Origin: Halomonas sp. Bachu 37 | Lineage (GTDB): Bacteria; Pseudomonadota; Gammaproteobacteria; Pseudomonadales; Halomonadaceae | NCBI RefSeq assembly: GCF_039691755.1 | Contig: NZ_CP137552.1 | Coordinates: 2,480,001-2,544,000, forward strand | Direction of reading: 5' to 3' | Length of the DNA: 64,000 nt | Shown: positions 16,381-26,409 of the stretch, piece by piece | How the letters are laid out: each line of letters begins with the position of its first letter | How positions within the stretch are numbered: the stretch's first letter is position 1 | The notes under the pieces: model-generated | The model's input: only the letters and a program-made list of their open reading frames with translations | What the model was told of the DNA's origin: nothing | Databases searched by the model: none | Made by a program: the position numbers and the translations under genes

Positions 16381-17301
16381 ATGATCAGTGCCGAAAAACA
16401 TGCCTCCGCTTCCACCATCGGCCTTGCCGTCATGCCGGTAGTGTTCGTGGCCCTGTGGAGTACCGGTTTCATCGGTGCCAAGTTCGGCCTGCCCTATGCC
16501 GAGCCCTTCACTTTTCTGTTTATTCGCTTTGTGCTGACCTTGGCGCTGCTTTTGCCCCTGGTCATGCTCATGCGTATCGAATGGCCCCGCGGCATCCGTC
16601 TATGGGCGCACATCGGCGTTACCGGATTGCTGGTACACGGCACATATCTGGGTGGCGTCTTCTACGGAATCTACCTGGGAATGCCCGCCGGCCTTACCGC
16701 CCTGCTGGTAGGATTGCAGCCGCTACTGACCGCTGCCTGCGCCGGCCCCTTGCTGGGGGAGCGCCTGACACCTCGCCAGTGGCTGGGCCTGGCCCTGGGT
16801 TTGGCAGGCATCAGCCTGGTACTGGGAAGCAAGTTGGAGCTTGGCGAATCGTTGTTTCAGGGATTCGGTCTCGGTGCGCTGCTGTGTGTCGTGGCGGCAC
16901 TGGGTGGCATCTCCCTGGGAACCCTTTACCAGAAGCGCTTCTGTACCAGCATGCCGCTGCTCTCCGGCGCTGCAATCCAGTACATGTCCGCCGGCGTATT
17001 GCTGGGAGCGGGAGCCCTGCTCTTCGAAACCCGGCAGGTGGCGTGGACACCAACATTCGTCCTGACGCTAGGTTGGTTAGTGCTGGTATTATCGATAGCC
17101 GCTATTCTGCTGCTGATGGCCTTGATCAAGCGTGGTGAAGCCTCACGGGTAGCCAGTCTCTTCTATCTCGTGCCGCCGGTCACCGCCTTGCAGGCCTGGT
17201 GGCTCTTCGATGAACGCCTTCCGCTCCTGGGACTGGTCGGCATGGTGGTGGCGATCGTCGGGGTAGTGCTGGTAATCCATAAAGGCACGGCCCGCTCTTG
17301 A
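16381..17301 (+). CDS. DMT superfamily (EamA) transporter
   Basis: A 306-residue inner-membrane protein with ten hydrophobic helices in two EamA repeats, including the N-terminal FVALWSTGFIGAKFGLPYAEP crossing and the second-repeat SRVASLFYLVPPVTALQAWW signature. EamA carriers export amino acids, metabolites or drugs. It diverges from the DUF4168 gene by 150 bases. The ribosome site is weak (GGAAAA). Substrate unknown. Confidence 0.87.
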   Translation: MISAEKHASASTIGLAVMPVVFVALWSTGFIGAKFGLPYAEPFTFLFIRFVLTLALLLPLVMLMRIEWPRGIRLWAHIGVTGLLVHGTYLGGVFYGIYLGMPAGLTALLVGLQPLLTAACAGPLLGERLTPRQWLGLALGLAGISLVLGSKLELGESLFQGFGLGALLCVVAALGGISLGTLYQKRFCTSMPLLSGAAIQYMSAGVLLGAGALLFETRQVAWTPTFVLTLGWLVLVLSIAAILLLMALIKRGEASRVASLFYLVPPVTALQAWWLFDERLPLLGLVGMVVAIVGVVLVIHKGTARS

Positions 17302-17343
17302 TCTTGCTTGCCTCTTTCTTGTTGTTCAATCGCCAGGATGCGT

Positions 17344-18114
17344 ATGACTCATTCAGAAACTCATTGTGCTCGCGTTGCGGGCCGGTGCAATCGCTGTGAC
17401 ACGCCCGCGCCCTTTCCCTTCACGATGGCATTCCAGCCTATCGTCGATGTCACCGCCCAACATGTCGTCTATTACGAAGCACTGGTTCGCGGTCCCCAGG
17501 GTGAGTCTGCGGGCAGTATTCTGGGGCAAGTAACCGATGATCTCTTGTACCGGTTCGATCAAGCCTGCCGGATCAAGGCCATCGAACTGGCAAGCCGTCT
17601 GGAGATGCAAGAAAGCTTGTCCATCAACTTCCTGCCCAATGCCGTCTATGAGCCTTACGCCTGCATTCAGGCCACCCTCGAAACGGCCCAACGCGTCGGT
17701 TGGCCGGTTAATCGTCTGAATTTCGAGATCACCGAGTCCGAGCGCGTCCAGGATCGCAGCCACTTGCGCCGCATTATCGATAGCTATCGGGAGATGGGCT
17801 TTTCCACCTCGCTGGATGACTTCGGTAACGGCTACGCCAATCTCGATCTGTTGACGGACCTTCAGCCCGACTCGCTCAAGATAGACCGGGAATTGGTGAT
17901 GGGATGTAATAACGACCATCGCCGCCAGGCCATTCTGCGTAGCGTCGTGGTACTGGCTGATAATCTGGGTACGAAGCTGGTGGCCGAGGGAGTGGAAACC
18001 CGAGAGGAGTCACGCTGCCTTGTCGACCTGGGCATCGCCGTCCAGCAGGGTTTCTACTTTTCCCGCCCCAACCTGGAAGCACTGGCGACTATCGACCCGC
18101 AAAAGTACCTTTGA
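17344..18114 (+). CDS. EAL domain c-di-GMP phosphodiesterase with Cys-rich N-terminus
   Basis: A 256-residue protein that is nearly all EAL domain. Catalytic motifs are present: YEALVRG, the Asn in SINFLPN, FEITESE, LDDFGNGYANLD, LKIDREL, VAEGVET, QQGFYFSRP; so c-di-GMP hydrolysis is expected. The first 20 residues hold three Cys and two His (HCARVAGRCNRC), a possible metal or redox site. ATG 17344 has AGGA five bases upstream; ATG 17338 overlaps that site. Not obviously linked to the neighbouring transporter; convergent with mtgA 29 bases away. Confidence 0.86.
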   Translation: MTHSETHCARVAGRCNRCDTPAPFPFTMAFQPIVDVTAQHVVYYEALVRGPQGESAGSILGQVTDDLLYRFDQACRIKAIELASRLEMQESLSINFLPNAVYEPYACIQATLETAQRVGWPVNRLNFEITESERVQDRSHLRRIIDSYREMGFSTSLDDFGNGYANLDLLTDLQPDSLKIDRELVMGCNNDHRRQAILRSVVVLADNLGTKLVAEGVETREESRCLVDLGIAVQQGFYFSRPNLEALATIDPQKYL

Positions 18115-18143
18115 CCATCATGAACATGTAAAGCGTCATGGTC

Positions 18144-18869
18144 TCAGGGTGAACTGATTCGCTCCAGGTACGCGGCCCCCCCCAGGTTGCGCATCTGCTG
18201 GCGTATCCACTGGCTACGCCTTTCCACCTGCGCATCCGGCCGCGAAGCGCTGCGCGTGCGAGGACTGGGCAGGATGGCCGCCAGCAAGCTGGCCTGGCGC
18301 TCGGTCAGTGCCGCCGCCGAAACGCCGAAGTAGTGCTGGGCCGCCGCTTCCAGGCCGAACACGCCACTATCCCATTCGGCTACGTTGAGGTAAATCTCCA
18401 GAATGCGCTGCTTGGGCCAGAGCGTCTCGATCAACAGGGTGAACCAGGCCTCCAGCCCCTTGCGCAACCAGCTGCGCCCACTCCAGAGAAAGACATTCTT
18501 GGCAGTCTGTTGGCTCAGGGTGCTCGCCCCGCGCAGGCGAGCGCCGTCCCGGCTGGCCTGCCAGGCTCGCTTGAGCTCCACCAGATCGAACCCGCGATGG
18601 TCGGGAAACCGCTGATCCTCGGCGGCTATCACCGCCATCTTGGCATGGCTCGCCATCGCCTCCCAACTACGCCACTGCCATTGCAGCGTGATGGGGTCGG
18701 CATCGATCCAGCTCTGTATCTTGCGTTCGACCATCACCATCGAGCCCGGTGGCGGCACCACACGAAACAGCAATACCAACGCCACGGACAGCAGCGCAAA
18801 CGCCAGTGCGCCACGCCATAGCCAGCGCCACAACACGCGGGCCAGATGACGCAGCGCACGGGAAATCAT
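18144..18869 (-). CDS. mtgA: Monofunctional biosynthetic peptidoglycan glycosyltransferase
   Basis: A 241-residue inner-membrane GT51 enzyme that polymerises lipid II into glycan strands. One N-terminal transmembrane helix (about 15-36), then family motifs: AAEDQRFPDHRGFD (catalytic Glu), GASTLSQQTAKNVFLW, and KQRILEIYLNVAEWDSGVFG. Length matches MtgA of other gammaproteobacteria; there is no transpeptidase domain. It follows the fghA gene by 50 bases on the same strand and may be co-transcribed. Confidence 0.94.
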   Translation of the reverse strand: MISRALRHLARVLWRWLWRGALAFALLSVALVLLFRVVPPPGSMVMVERKIQSWIDADPITLQWQWRSWEAMASHAKMAVIAAEDQRFPDHRGFDLVELKRAWQASRDGARLRGASTLSQQTAKNVFLWSGRSWLRKGLEAWFTLLIETLWPKQRILEIYLNVAEWDSGVFGLEAAAQHYFGVSAAALTERQASLLAAILPSPRTRSASRPDAQVERRSQWIRQQMRNLGGAAYLERISSP

Positions 18870-18919
18870 TGAGAGCCGTTCTCCTTCACTAGGGAGGTGT
18901 CAGCGTTTCAGCATTGGCT

Positions 18920-19774
18920 TCAGCGCTTGAACAGATGCTCCGCATGATAGCGCAAATGGTCCTCGATAAACGAGGCGATGAAGAAGTAGCTATGATCATA
19001 GCCCGGCTGACGACGCAGGCTCAGCGGATGATCGTGGGCTTCGCAGACCGCTTCCAGGCGTTCCGGCTTGAGCTGCTCCTCGAGGAACTGGTCGGCCTCC
19101 CCCTGGTCGATGAACAGGCGCTGACGTGATGCGCCGTTGGCCACCAGCTCGCAGGCATCATACTGGCGCCAGCGCGACACATCGTCTCCCAGGTAGGCGG
19201 TGAATGCCGCTTCGCCCCAAGGGCAGGCGATGGGATTGACCACCGGCGAGAAGGCCGAGACCGAACGAAAGCGCCCGGGGTGGCGCAGGGCCAGAATCAA
19301 GGCGCCATGTCCGCCCATGGAGTGGCCGCTGATCGATTCACGGCCATTGACCGGAAAATGCTGACGCACCACCGACGGCAGCTCTTCGATCACGTAATCG
19401 TACATGCGATAGTGGGCTTTCCAGGGAGCCTGGGTGGCGTTGACGTAGAAGCCCGCACCCGAGCCCAGGTCATAGCTTTCATGCTCGCCGGGAAGGTCGG
19501 TACCCCGAGGGCTGGTGTCAGGACAGACGATGGCGACACCCAGCTCGGCGGCCACACGATGCGCCCCGGCTTTCTGCATGAAATTTTCGTCCGTGCAGGT
19601 CAATCCCGAAAGCCACCACAGCAGCGGTACCCGCTGCTCTTCGGCCTGGGGTGGCAGATACACGGCAAAGACCATCTCGCAATCCAGCGCCCGGGAATAG
19701 TGCCGGTAACGCTTGTGCCAGCCCCCAAAGCTACGGTTGGCCGAGACCAGTTCCAGTGTTTCACTCATGCTCAT
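18920..19774 (-). CDS. fghA: S-formylglutathione hydrolase
   Basis: A 284-residue esterase-D family alpha/beta hydrolase. Nucleophile Ser in GHSMGGHGA, acid Asp in FIDQGEADQFLEEQL, His in GYDHSYFF, and the family signature LSGLTCTDENFMQKAG with its conserved Cys. It completes glutathione-dependent formaldehyde oxidation (S-formylglutathione to formate plus glutathione). ATG 19774 has AAGGAG five bases upstream. It follows the class III alcohol dehydrogenase gene by 42 bases, making the standard detoxification operon. Confidence 0.96.
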   Translation of the reverse strand: MSMSETLELVSANRSFGGWHKRYRHYSRALDCEMVFAVYLPPQAEEQRVPLLWWLSGLTCTDENFMQKAGAHRVAAELGVAIVCPDTSPRGTDLPGEHESYDLGSGAGFYVNATQAPWKAHYRMYDYVIEELPSVVRQHFPVNGRESISGHSMGGHGALILALRHPGRFRSVSAFSPVVNPIACPWGEAAFTAYLGDDVSRWRQYDACELVANGASRQRLFIDQGEADQFLEEQLKPERLEAVCEAHDHPLSLRRQPGYDHSYFFIASFIEDHLRYHAEHLFKR

Positions 19775-19816
19775 GAGGGCTCCTTGTGCGAACAGCGACG
19801 TGGCGTGGGTTGATGA

Positions 19817-20929
<1,113 letters not shown>

Positions 20930-21012
20930 TTACTCCTGAGCTAAGGTCTGGATGATAGGCGTAGCAGTGTAGGGCAGCTGACAGGGGGGAATAAAGCCGG
21001 GTAAACTCACAA

Positions 21013-21036
21013 GATTATTGCTGCTGAGCAATAATC
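21013..21036. promoter_or_regulatory. Perfect 24-nt palindrome, likely LysR operator
   Basis: GATTATTGCT (21013-21022), 4-nt spacer, AGCAATAATC (21027-21036): 10-bp perfect arms. It lies in the divergent adhC/LysR spacer, 17 bases before the LysR start codon and 86 bases before the adhC start. This position and symmetry fit the autoregulatory/target site of a LysR protein. Confidence 0.6.
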
Positions 21037-21053
21037 GATCCGCAGGAGAGTTC

Positions 21054-21971
21054 ATGCAGCACTGGGACCGTGTTGAAGCGTTTATCGAAGTGGTGCGCCA
21101 GGGCACCTTCTCGGCCGCCGCCCATCGGCTCAAGGTATCGACATCGCATGTCAGCCGCCTGGTGGGTCAGCTGGAGAACCAGCTCGGCGTACAACTCCTT
21201 TACCGCACGACACGTCAGAGCCGCCTGACCGATGCCGGAGCTCTCTATTTCGAGCATTGCCATCAGCTTTTCGATGGCCTGCGCGAGGCGGAAAGCGCGC
21301 TCAACGAACTACAGGCCGTGCCTCGGGGAGTATTACGTATTACCGCCGCCACTACCTTCGGCGAGCGCTATATCGCCCCGCTGGTCAATGATTTCCAGTG
21401 CCTGCATCCGCAGCTGGATATTCATCTGCATTTTACCAACCGCTCGGTCGAGCTGATCGATGAAGGCTTCGATATCGCCATTCGCATGGGGGTACTGAAG
21501 GATTCCAGCCTGATCGCAAGGCGGCTTTGCGAGCGCCGGGAATTCGTCGTCGCCACACCGGACTACTTCGCCCGGGCGGGCACGCCTCACTCTCTCGGCG
21601 AGCTTAGCCGCCACCAATGCCTGGTAGGGTCACGCAACAGCTGGCTGTTCGAGGTGGCGGGGCAGCGCAAGGAGGTGCGGGTCGAGGGACGCTGGCAAGG
21701 CAATTCCGGCCCCGCCCTTCTGGATGCCGCGCTGAAGGGGTTGGGGATCGCCCAGCTACCCGACTACTACGTCGAGCCGCACCTGCGCAGTGGCGCGCTG
21801 CGAGCCGTGCTAGGGGCGTTTCAACATCACGATACGGCGGTATGGGCGGTGTATCCTCGCCACCGGCACCTCTCGCCCAAGATTCGCCAGTTCGTCGATT
21901 TCCTGGTGGAGCGGCTACCGCCGACGCTGCCTGGAGAAATCAAGCACGCCTTCGCCACGGCCCAGCGCTGA
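21054..21971 (+). CDS. LysR family regulator divergent from the formaldehyde operon
   Basis: A 305-residue LysR protein: HTH in residues about 3-60 ([23 protein letters not shown]), then a LysR-substrate domain typical of the CrgA/DsdC-like group ([35 protein letters not shown]). ATG 21054 with AGGAGA four bases upstream gives the standard N-terminus; the frame is open 12 codons further but with no site. It diverges from adhC-fghA and probably controls them; inducer could be formaldehyde or its glutathione adduct (inference). Confidence 0.9.
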   Translation: MQHWDRVEAFIEVVRQGTFSAAAHRLKVSTSHVSRLVGQLENQLGVQLLYRTTRQSRLTDAGALYFEHCHQLFDGLREAESALNELQAVPRGVLRITAATTFGERYIAPLVNDFQCLHPQLDIHLHFTNRSVELIDEGFDIAIRMGVLKDSSLIARRLCERREFVVATPDYFARAGTPHSLGELSRHQCLVGSRNSWLFEVAGQRKEVRVEGRWQGNSGPALLDAALKGLGIAQLPDYYVEPHLRSGALRAVLGAFQHHDTAVWAVYPRHRHLSPKIRQFVDFLVERLPPTLPGEIKHAFATAQR

Positions 21972-21994
21972 CGCTCGGTATTCGATGACGTTGC

Positions 21995-23359
21995 TCAGCA
22001 CTCGATGGCATTGACCGCAAGCCCCCCGCGCGAGGTTTCCTTGTACTTGTCCTGCATGTCGCGTCCTGTATCACGCATGGTACGAATGACCTTGTCCAGC
22101 GAGACGAAATGCTCGCCATCCCCGCGCAGGGCCATGCGCGCGGCGTTGATGGCCTTGACCGAGGCGATGGCGTTACGCTCGATACAGGGCACTTGGACCA
22201 GGCCGCCCACGGGATCGCAGGTCAACCCCAGGTTGTGCTCCAGGCCGATCTCCGCGGCGTTCTCCACTTGGGCGGGCGTGCCTCCCAGCACTTCGGCAAG
22301 CCCTGCAGCGGCCATGGCGCAGGCCGACCCCACCTCTCCCTGGCAACCGACTTCCGCGCCGGAGATCGATGCATTGGTCTTGCACAAAATACCCACGGCC
22401 CCCGCAGTTAATAGAAAATCCACGACCTGCTCGCTGGTCGCCTGGGGCTCGAAGTGCAGATAATAGGCGAGTACCGCCGGTACGATTCCCGCAGCGCCAT
22501 TGGTGGGCGCGGTCACCATGCGACGGCCAGCAGCATTCTCCTCGTTGACCGCCAGGGCGAAGACGTTGACCCAGTCCATGGCGGTAAATGTCGAGGCAAT
22601 CAGGCTCTCGGGACGCTCGGGGTCGAGCAGATGCTGATATAGCCCCTTGGCGCGACGGCGCACCTTCAATCCGCCCGGCAGGAACCCTTCCGCCTCCAGG
22701 CCGTTGTCGATGCAATCGCGCATCGCTTGCCAAACCGCCAACAACCCTCGGCGGATCTCCTCTTCGCTACGCCAGGCCTTCTCGTTTTCCAGCATCAACT
22801 CGCTGATACGCAACCCTTCATGCCGGCATAGCGCAAGCAGTTCCTCGGCGGTGGAGAAAGCGAAAGGCAATACAGTGGTGTCGTCGCCGGTCTCGTTGCG
22901 GTCCGCCTGGGCTTGATCGACATAGAAGCCACCGCCCAATGAGTAATAGGTGTTGCTGGCCAGCAGGCCTTGCGCCCCATAAGCGCTCAGGGTCATGGCA
23001 TTGGGATGAAACGACAAGCATTCCGTATCCCACTGCAGATCACGCTGCCAGTCGAACGCCATTTCGTCGCCCCCGGGCAGCTTCAACGGGGCGCCGGTCT
23101 TGATTGCCTCGATACGGGAGATTACGGTGTCTGGATCGACATGCTCCGGCGTTTCTCCCATCAACCCCATGATGACGGCCTGATCGGTCCCGTGCCCTTC
23201 CCCCGTCGCGGCAAGCGAGCCATGCAGGCGAACCTCCAGGCGTGACACAGCGGCAGGCAAACTATTGGCGAATGCATTTGCAGCGCGCATGGGACCGACG
23301 GTATGCGAACTCGACGGTCCGATACCGATACGAAATAGATCGAAGACGCTAATTGCCAT
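21995..23359 (-). CDS. sdaA: L-serine ammonia-lyase (single chain)
   Basis: A 454-residue iron-sulfur L-serine dehydratase. N-terminal beta domain with [13 protein letters not shown]-terminal alpha domain with the [4Fe-4S] ligand cysteines in [21 protein letters not shown] split across two Cys, plus [12 protein letters not shown]. Converts L-serine to pyruvate and ammonia. Length matches single-chain SdaA. Convergent with the LysR gene (23 bases apart) and divergent from the membrane protein gene at 23560. Confidence 0.95.
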   Translation of the reverse strand: MAISVFDLFRIGIGPSSSHTVGPMRAANAFANSLPAAVSRLEVRLHGSLAATGEGHGTDQAVIMGLMGETPEHVDPDTVISRIEAIKTGAPLKLPGGDEMAFDWQRDLQWDTECLSFHPNAMTLSAYGAQGLLASNTYYSLGGGFYVDQAQADRNETGDDTTVLPFAFSTAEELLALCRHEGLRISELMLENEKAWRSEEEIRRGLLAVWQAMRDCIDNGLEAEGFLPGGLKVRRRAKGLYQHLLDPERPESLIASTFTAMDWVNVFALAVNEENAAGRRMVTAPTNGAAGIVPAVLAYYLHFEPQATSEQVVDFLLTAGAVGILCKTNASISGAEVGCQGEVGSACAMAAAGLAEVLGGTPAQVENAAEIGLEHNLGLTCDPVGGLVQVPCIERNAIASVKAINAARMALRGDGEHFVSLDKVIRTMRDTGRDMQDKYKETSRGGLAVNAIEC

Positions 23360-23472
23360 GGGTTTCTCCTGCTGATTGCTTGGCTTTCACAAGATGGAGA
23401 ACCACCGCATCCACGCATGGCTACCGTACAATCCAGCTTAACAAATACCAGCCAAGGAAAAGTGAGCGTGAC

Positions 23473-23521
23473 GTGCCAGCGCAGAAAAGTGACGATATAA
23501 TGAACATCCACTCATGGATGT
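23473..23521 (+). promoter_or_regulatory. Candidate sigma-70 promoter with overlapping inverted repeat
   Basis: GTGCCA (23473-23478), 17-base spacer and a perfect TATAAT (23496-23501), followed at the expected start point by a 7-bp inverted repeat ACATCCA/TGGATGT (23504-23510, 23515-23521). It points at the membrane protein gene at 23560. The repeat could be a repressor site or an RNA hairpin. Confidence 0.5.
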
Positions 23522-23559
23522 CATGTGCTGCCATGCGCCTCCCATAACAGGACGTTATC

Positions 23560-24201
23560 ATGTCGCTCCCTCCGCCCCATGCGCCCATTTCCTTTCGAGC
23601 CGCTGCCTTGCGCACGGTTCTTTATATATTGTTCATGGGGGCGATTGCACAAGGCACTTACCTGGAAGCTCTATACCTGCCCGGGTCGCGCTTTTCCGAG
23701 TGGGGACTTACCGAGCTCACCCAGACGCTATTTCTCGCCGTTAGCTGCGTTCTGCTTCTTTACATACGCCATGGGCTCAGGGTATGGCCCAATGTCACGC
23801 TACTGTTGTCGGCGTTTCTCGCGGCGTCACTGGTCAGGGAGCAGGACGCTTTCCTCGACACCTACGTGGCGGACAACACCTGGAAGGTTCTGGTGGCCTT
23901 GATCGTCCTGCCTTCCCTTTACTGGGTAGGACGTAATCGCCAGCGTTTTCTCGCAGAATTCACCTACTTCAGCAATTCCTTTTCCTTCGGCTTCTTCGTT
24001 TCCGGTCTGCTGGTCACCTATGTCTTTTCCCGCCTCTACGGTCGCCAGGAATTCTGGCTCACCGTGCTGGAGGAGAACTATGTGCGCACTTTCAAGAATG
24101 TGGCGGAAGAGGTCATGGAGCTACTGGGCTACGCCCTGATCCTTATCGCCGTGGTCGAACTGGTGATCCTGGCCAGACGCTGGCGAATGGCCAACTCCTA
24201 G
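23560..24201 (+). CDS. Integral membrane protein of unknown function
   Basis: A 213-residue protein with five to six hydrophobic helices (about 15-33, 48-67, 75-93, 105-123, 135-157, 185-205). Charged residues cluster in loops (REQDAFLDTYVADNTWK; RLYGRQEFW). No family is recognised by eye. It has its own promoter candidate and is followed by a terminator, so it is a single-gene unit between sdaA and rpoD. ATG 23560 is the only reasonable start; the ribosome site is poor. Confidence 0.75.
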   Translation: MSLPPPHAPISFRAAALRTVLYILFMGAIAQGTYLEALYLPGSRFSEWGLTELTQTLFLAVSCVLLLYIRHGLRVWPNVTLLLSAFLAASLVREQDAFLDTYVADNTWKVLVALIVLPSLYWVGRNRQRFLAEFTYFSNSFSFGFFVSGLLVTYVFSRLYGRQEFWLTVLEENYVRTFKNVAEEVMELLGYALILIAVVELVILARRWRMANS

Positions 24202-24260
24202 TCATTCACGCCTGTTGCGGTTGGCTTTTCCTTTGCAACGACCTTTGCCACGACACTACA

Positions 24261-24296
24261 AGAACGCCCGCTGTCATTAATGGCAGCGGGCGTTCT
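24261..24296. terminator. Terminator between the membrane protein gene and rpoD
   Basis: A 13-bp perfect stem (24261-24273 with 24284-24296, agaacgcccgctg/cagcgggcgttct) whose loop can itself pair CATT/AATG. T-rich tail on the plus side (agtttta). Serves the two convergent genes. Confidence 0.8.
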
Positions 24297-24320
24297 AGTT
24301 TTACCGGTCCAGCTTGACGA

Positions 24321-26171
24321 TTACTCGTCGAGGAACGAGCGCAGTGGCTCCGAGCGGCTCGGATGACGCAGCTTGCGCAACGCCTTGGCCTCGATCTGGC
24401 GGATACGCTCGCGGGTGACATCGAACTGCTTGCCGACCTCCTCAAGGGTATGGTCGGTATTCATGTCGATACCGAAACGCATGCGCAGCACCTTGGCTTC
24501 ACGGGCAGTCAAGCCGCCCAGCACATTGCGTGTGGCTTCGATCAAGCCTTCTCCGGTGGCCATGTCGATCGGCAGCAGCATGGTGCCGTCTTCGATGAAG
24601 TCACCCAGGTGCGAGTCGTCATCGTCGCCGATGGGCGTCTCCATGGAGATCGGCTCCTTGGCAATCTTGAGCACCTTGCGCACCTTGTCTTCCGGCATCT
24701 CGAGGCGTTCGCCCAGCTCTTCCGGCGTCGGCTCGCGGCCCATTTCCTGCAGCATCTGGCGCGACACGCGATTGAGCTTGTTGATCGTCTCGATCATGTG
24801 TACCGGAATACGAATGGTACGCGCCTGGTCGGCGATCGAGCGGGTGATCGCCTGGCGAATCCACCAGGTGGCATAGGTCGAGAACTTGTAACCACGGCGG
24901 TATTCGAACTTGTCGACCGCCTTCATCAAGCCGATGTTGCCTTCCTGGATAAGGTCCAGGAACTGCAAGCCACGGTTGGTGTATTTCTTGGCGATCGAAA
25001 TGACCAGACGCAGGTTGGCCTCGACCATCTCCTTCTTGGCCCGGCGCGCCTTGGCCTCGCCGATGGAGAGCTTGCGGTTGACTTCCTTCAGCTCGGCCAC
25101 CGACAGCTGGACCATGTCTTCCTCGAACGCGATCTTGCGTTGCGCCCGGGCGATATCGGCACGCAGCGGCTCGAGACGATCGGCATACTTGGGAAAGGCG
25201 GCCTGAAAATCATCCAGCCACTCACGACGCGACTCGCTGCCGGGAAAGGACTTGATGAAACTCTTGCGCGGCACCTTGGCCTTTTTCACGCAGAGCTGCA
25301 TCACCGCCTTTTCCTGCGCACGGACCTGCTCGACGCTGATCCGCACCTGGCCCACCAGGCGCTCGAAGTGCTTGGGCACCAGCTTGATCGGCGAGAACAG
25401 TTCCGCCAGGCGGGCCTGCTCGCTTTTCAGTTCGGCACTGCCACGACCATGCTTCTCCAGTGCCGCTTGAACGAGAGCATTCTGCTCGCGAATCTGCTCG
25501 AAGCGTGCCTTGGCTTCCTCGGGATCGGGCCCACCCTCGTTGGTGTTGTCCTCTTCGTCCTCGTCCTCGTCGGATTCCCCGTCCTCGTCGTCCAGTTCTT
25601 CTTTTTCCTCGGGCTCGGGAAGGTCCGCCTCGGCAACGCCGGGAATACCCTCGTCGGGATCGATGAAACCGGAAAACAGGTCGGAGAGACGCCCAGGGGC
25701 TTCCTCATCCTGAGTGGCGTCGTAGGCATCGAGAATCGAGCTGACCGCCCCCGGAAGGTAGGCCAGAGACGACATCACTTCACGCGTACCCTCCTCGATC
25801 CGCTTGGCAATTTCGATCTCGCCTTCGCGGGTGAGCAGCTCCACCGTACCCATCTCGCGCATGTACATGCGGACCGGGTCGGTAGTGCGTCCCACATCGC
25901 TTTCCACCGCGGCCAGGGCCGCCACGGCCTCTTCCGCCGCGGATTCATCGGTGGAGTGATCCGACATCATCAAGGTGTCTTCATCGGGCGCTTCCTCAAC
26001 GACACTGATACCCATGTCGTTGATCATGCCGATGATGTCTTCCACTTGATCCGGGTCGGCGATATCCTCGGGTAGATGGTCGTTGACCTCGGCGTAGGTC
26101 AGGAACCCCTGTTCCTTACCTCGCGCGATCAACTCCTTCAGACGCGACTGCTGCTGCGCATTTCCAGCCAT
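24321..26171 (-). CDS. rpoD: RNA polymerase primary sigma factor (sigma-70)
   Basis: A 616-residue housekeeping sigma factor. Region 1.1 at the N-terminus, a non-conserved region with a strongly acidic run (around 195-235, mostly Glu and Asp), region 2 with [20 protein letters not shown], region 3 ([20 protein letters not shown]) and region 4 with [20 protein letters not shown]. It is the last gene of the rpsU-dnaG-rpoD macromolecular synthesis operon; a promoter candidate just upstream allows separate expression. Confidence 0.98.
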   Translation of the reverse strand: MAGNAQQQSRLKELIARGKEQGFLTYAEVNDHLPEDIADPDQVEDIIGMINDMGISVVEEAPDEDTLMMSDHSTDESAAEEAVAALAAVESDVGRTTDPVRMYMREMGTVELLTREGEIEIAKRIEEGTREVMSSLAYLPGAVSSILDAYDATQDEEAPGRLSDLFSGFIDPDEGIPGVAEADLPEPEEKEELDDEDGESDEDEDEEDNTNEGGPDPEEAKARFEQIREQNALVQAALEKHGRGSAELKSEQARLAELFSPIKLVPKHFERLVGQVRISVEQVRAQEKAVMQLCVKKAKVPRKSFIKSFPGSESRREWLDDFQAAFPKYADRLEPLRADIARAQRKIAFEEDMVQLSVAELKEVNRKLSIGEAKARRAKKEMVEANLRLVISIAKKYTNRGLQFLDLIQEGNIGLMKAVDKFEYRRGYKFSTYATWWIRQAITRSIADQARTIRIPVHMIETINKLNRVSRQMLQEMGREPTPEELGERLEMPEDKVRKVLKIAKEPISMETPIGDDDDSHLGDFIEDGTMLLPIDMATGEGLIEATRNVLGGLTAREAKVLRMRFGIDMNTDHTLEEVGKQFDVTRERIRQIEAKALRKLRHPSRSEPLRSFLDE

Positions 26172-26242
26172 AGAAACCCTATCTCGACGAAGAAGAATGA
26201 AGCACCTGAAGCGCTGGGTGGAGAAAACTCAACAAGCCGAAC

Positions 26243-26273
26243 ATTATAGCGGTAATGATGGGTAATTTTCCAA
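26243..26273 (-). promoter_or_regulatory. Candidate rpoD promoter
   Basis: On the minus strand TTGGAA (26273-26268) and a perfect TATAAT (26248-26243), spacer 19 bases, 72 bases before the rpoD start in the 238-base dnaG-rpoD spacer. The long spacer lowers confidence; the -10 box is strong. Confidence 0.45.
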
Positions 26274-26409
26274 CTTGGCGTATTTGCGCGGTCATTCAGG
26301 TGTGTTAGTTTGTTCGGTTAGGCCAGCGCTGGGTGGCTGCCCCGTTATATGGTACTGCCGGGGCGAAAATTCAACCCCTGGCAGCATTTCTCGCGTCATC
26401 CATGGCATT

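Noticed and set aside
24363..26075. A 570-codon open frame antisense to rpoD
   Set aside because: Long antisense frames are normal opposite GC-rich codons; no ribosome site and no family resemblance. rpoD on the other strand is certain.
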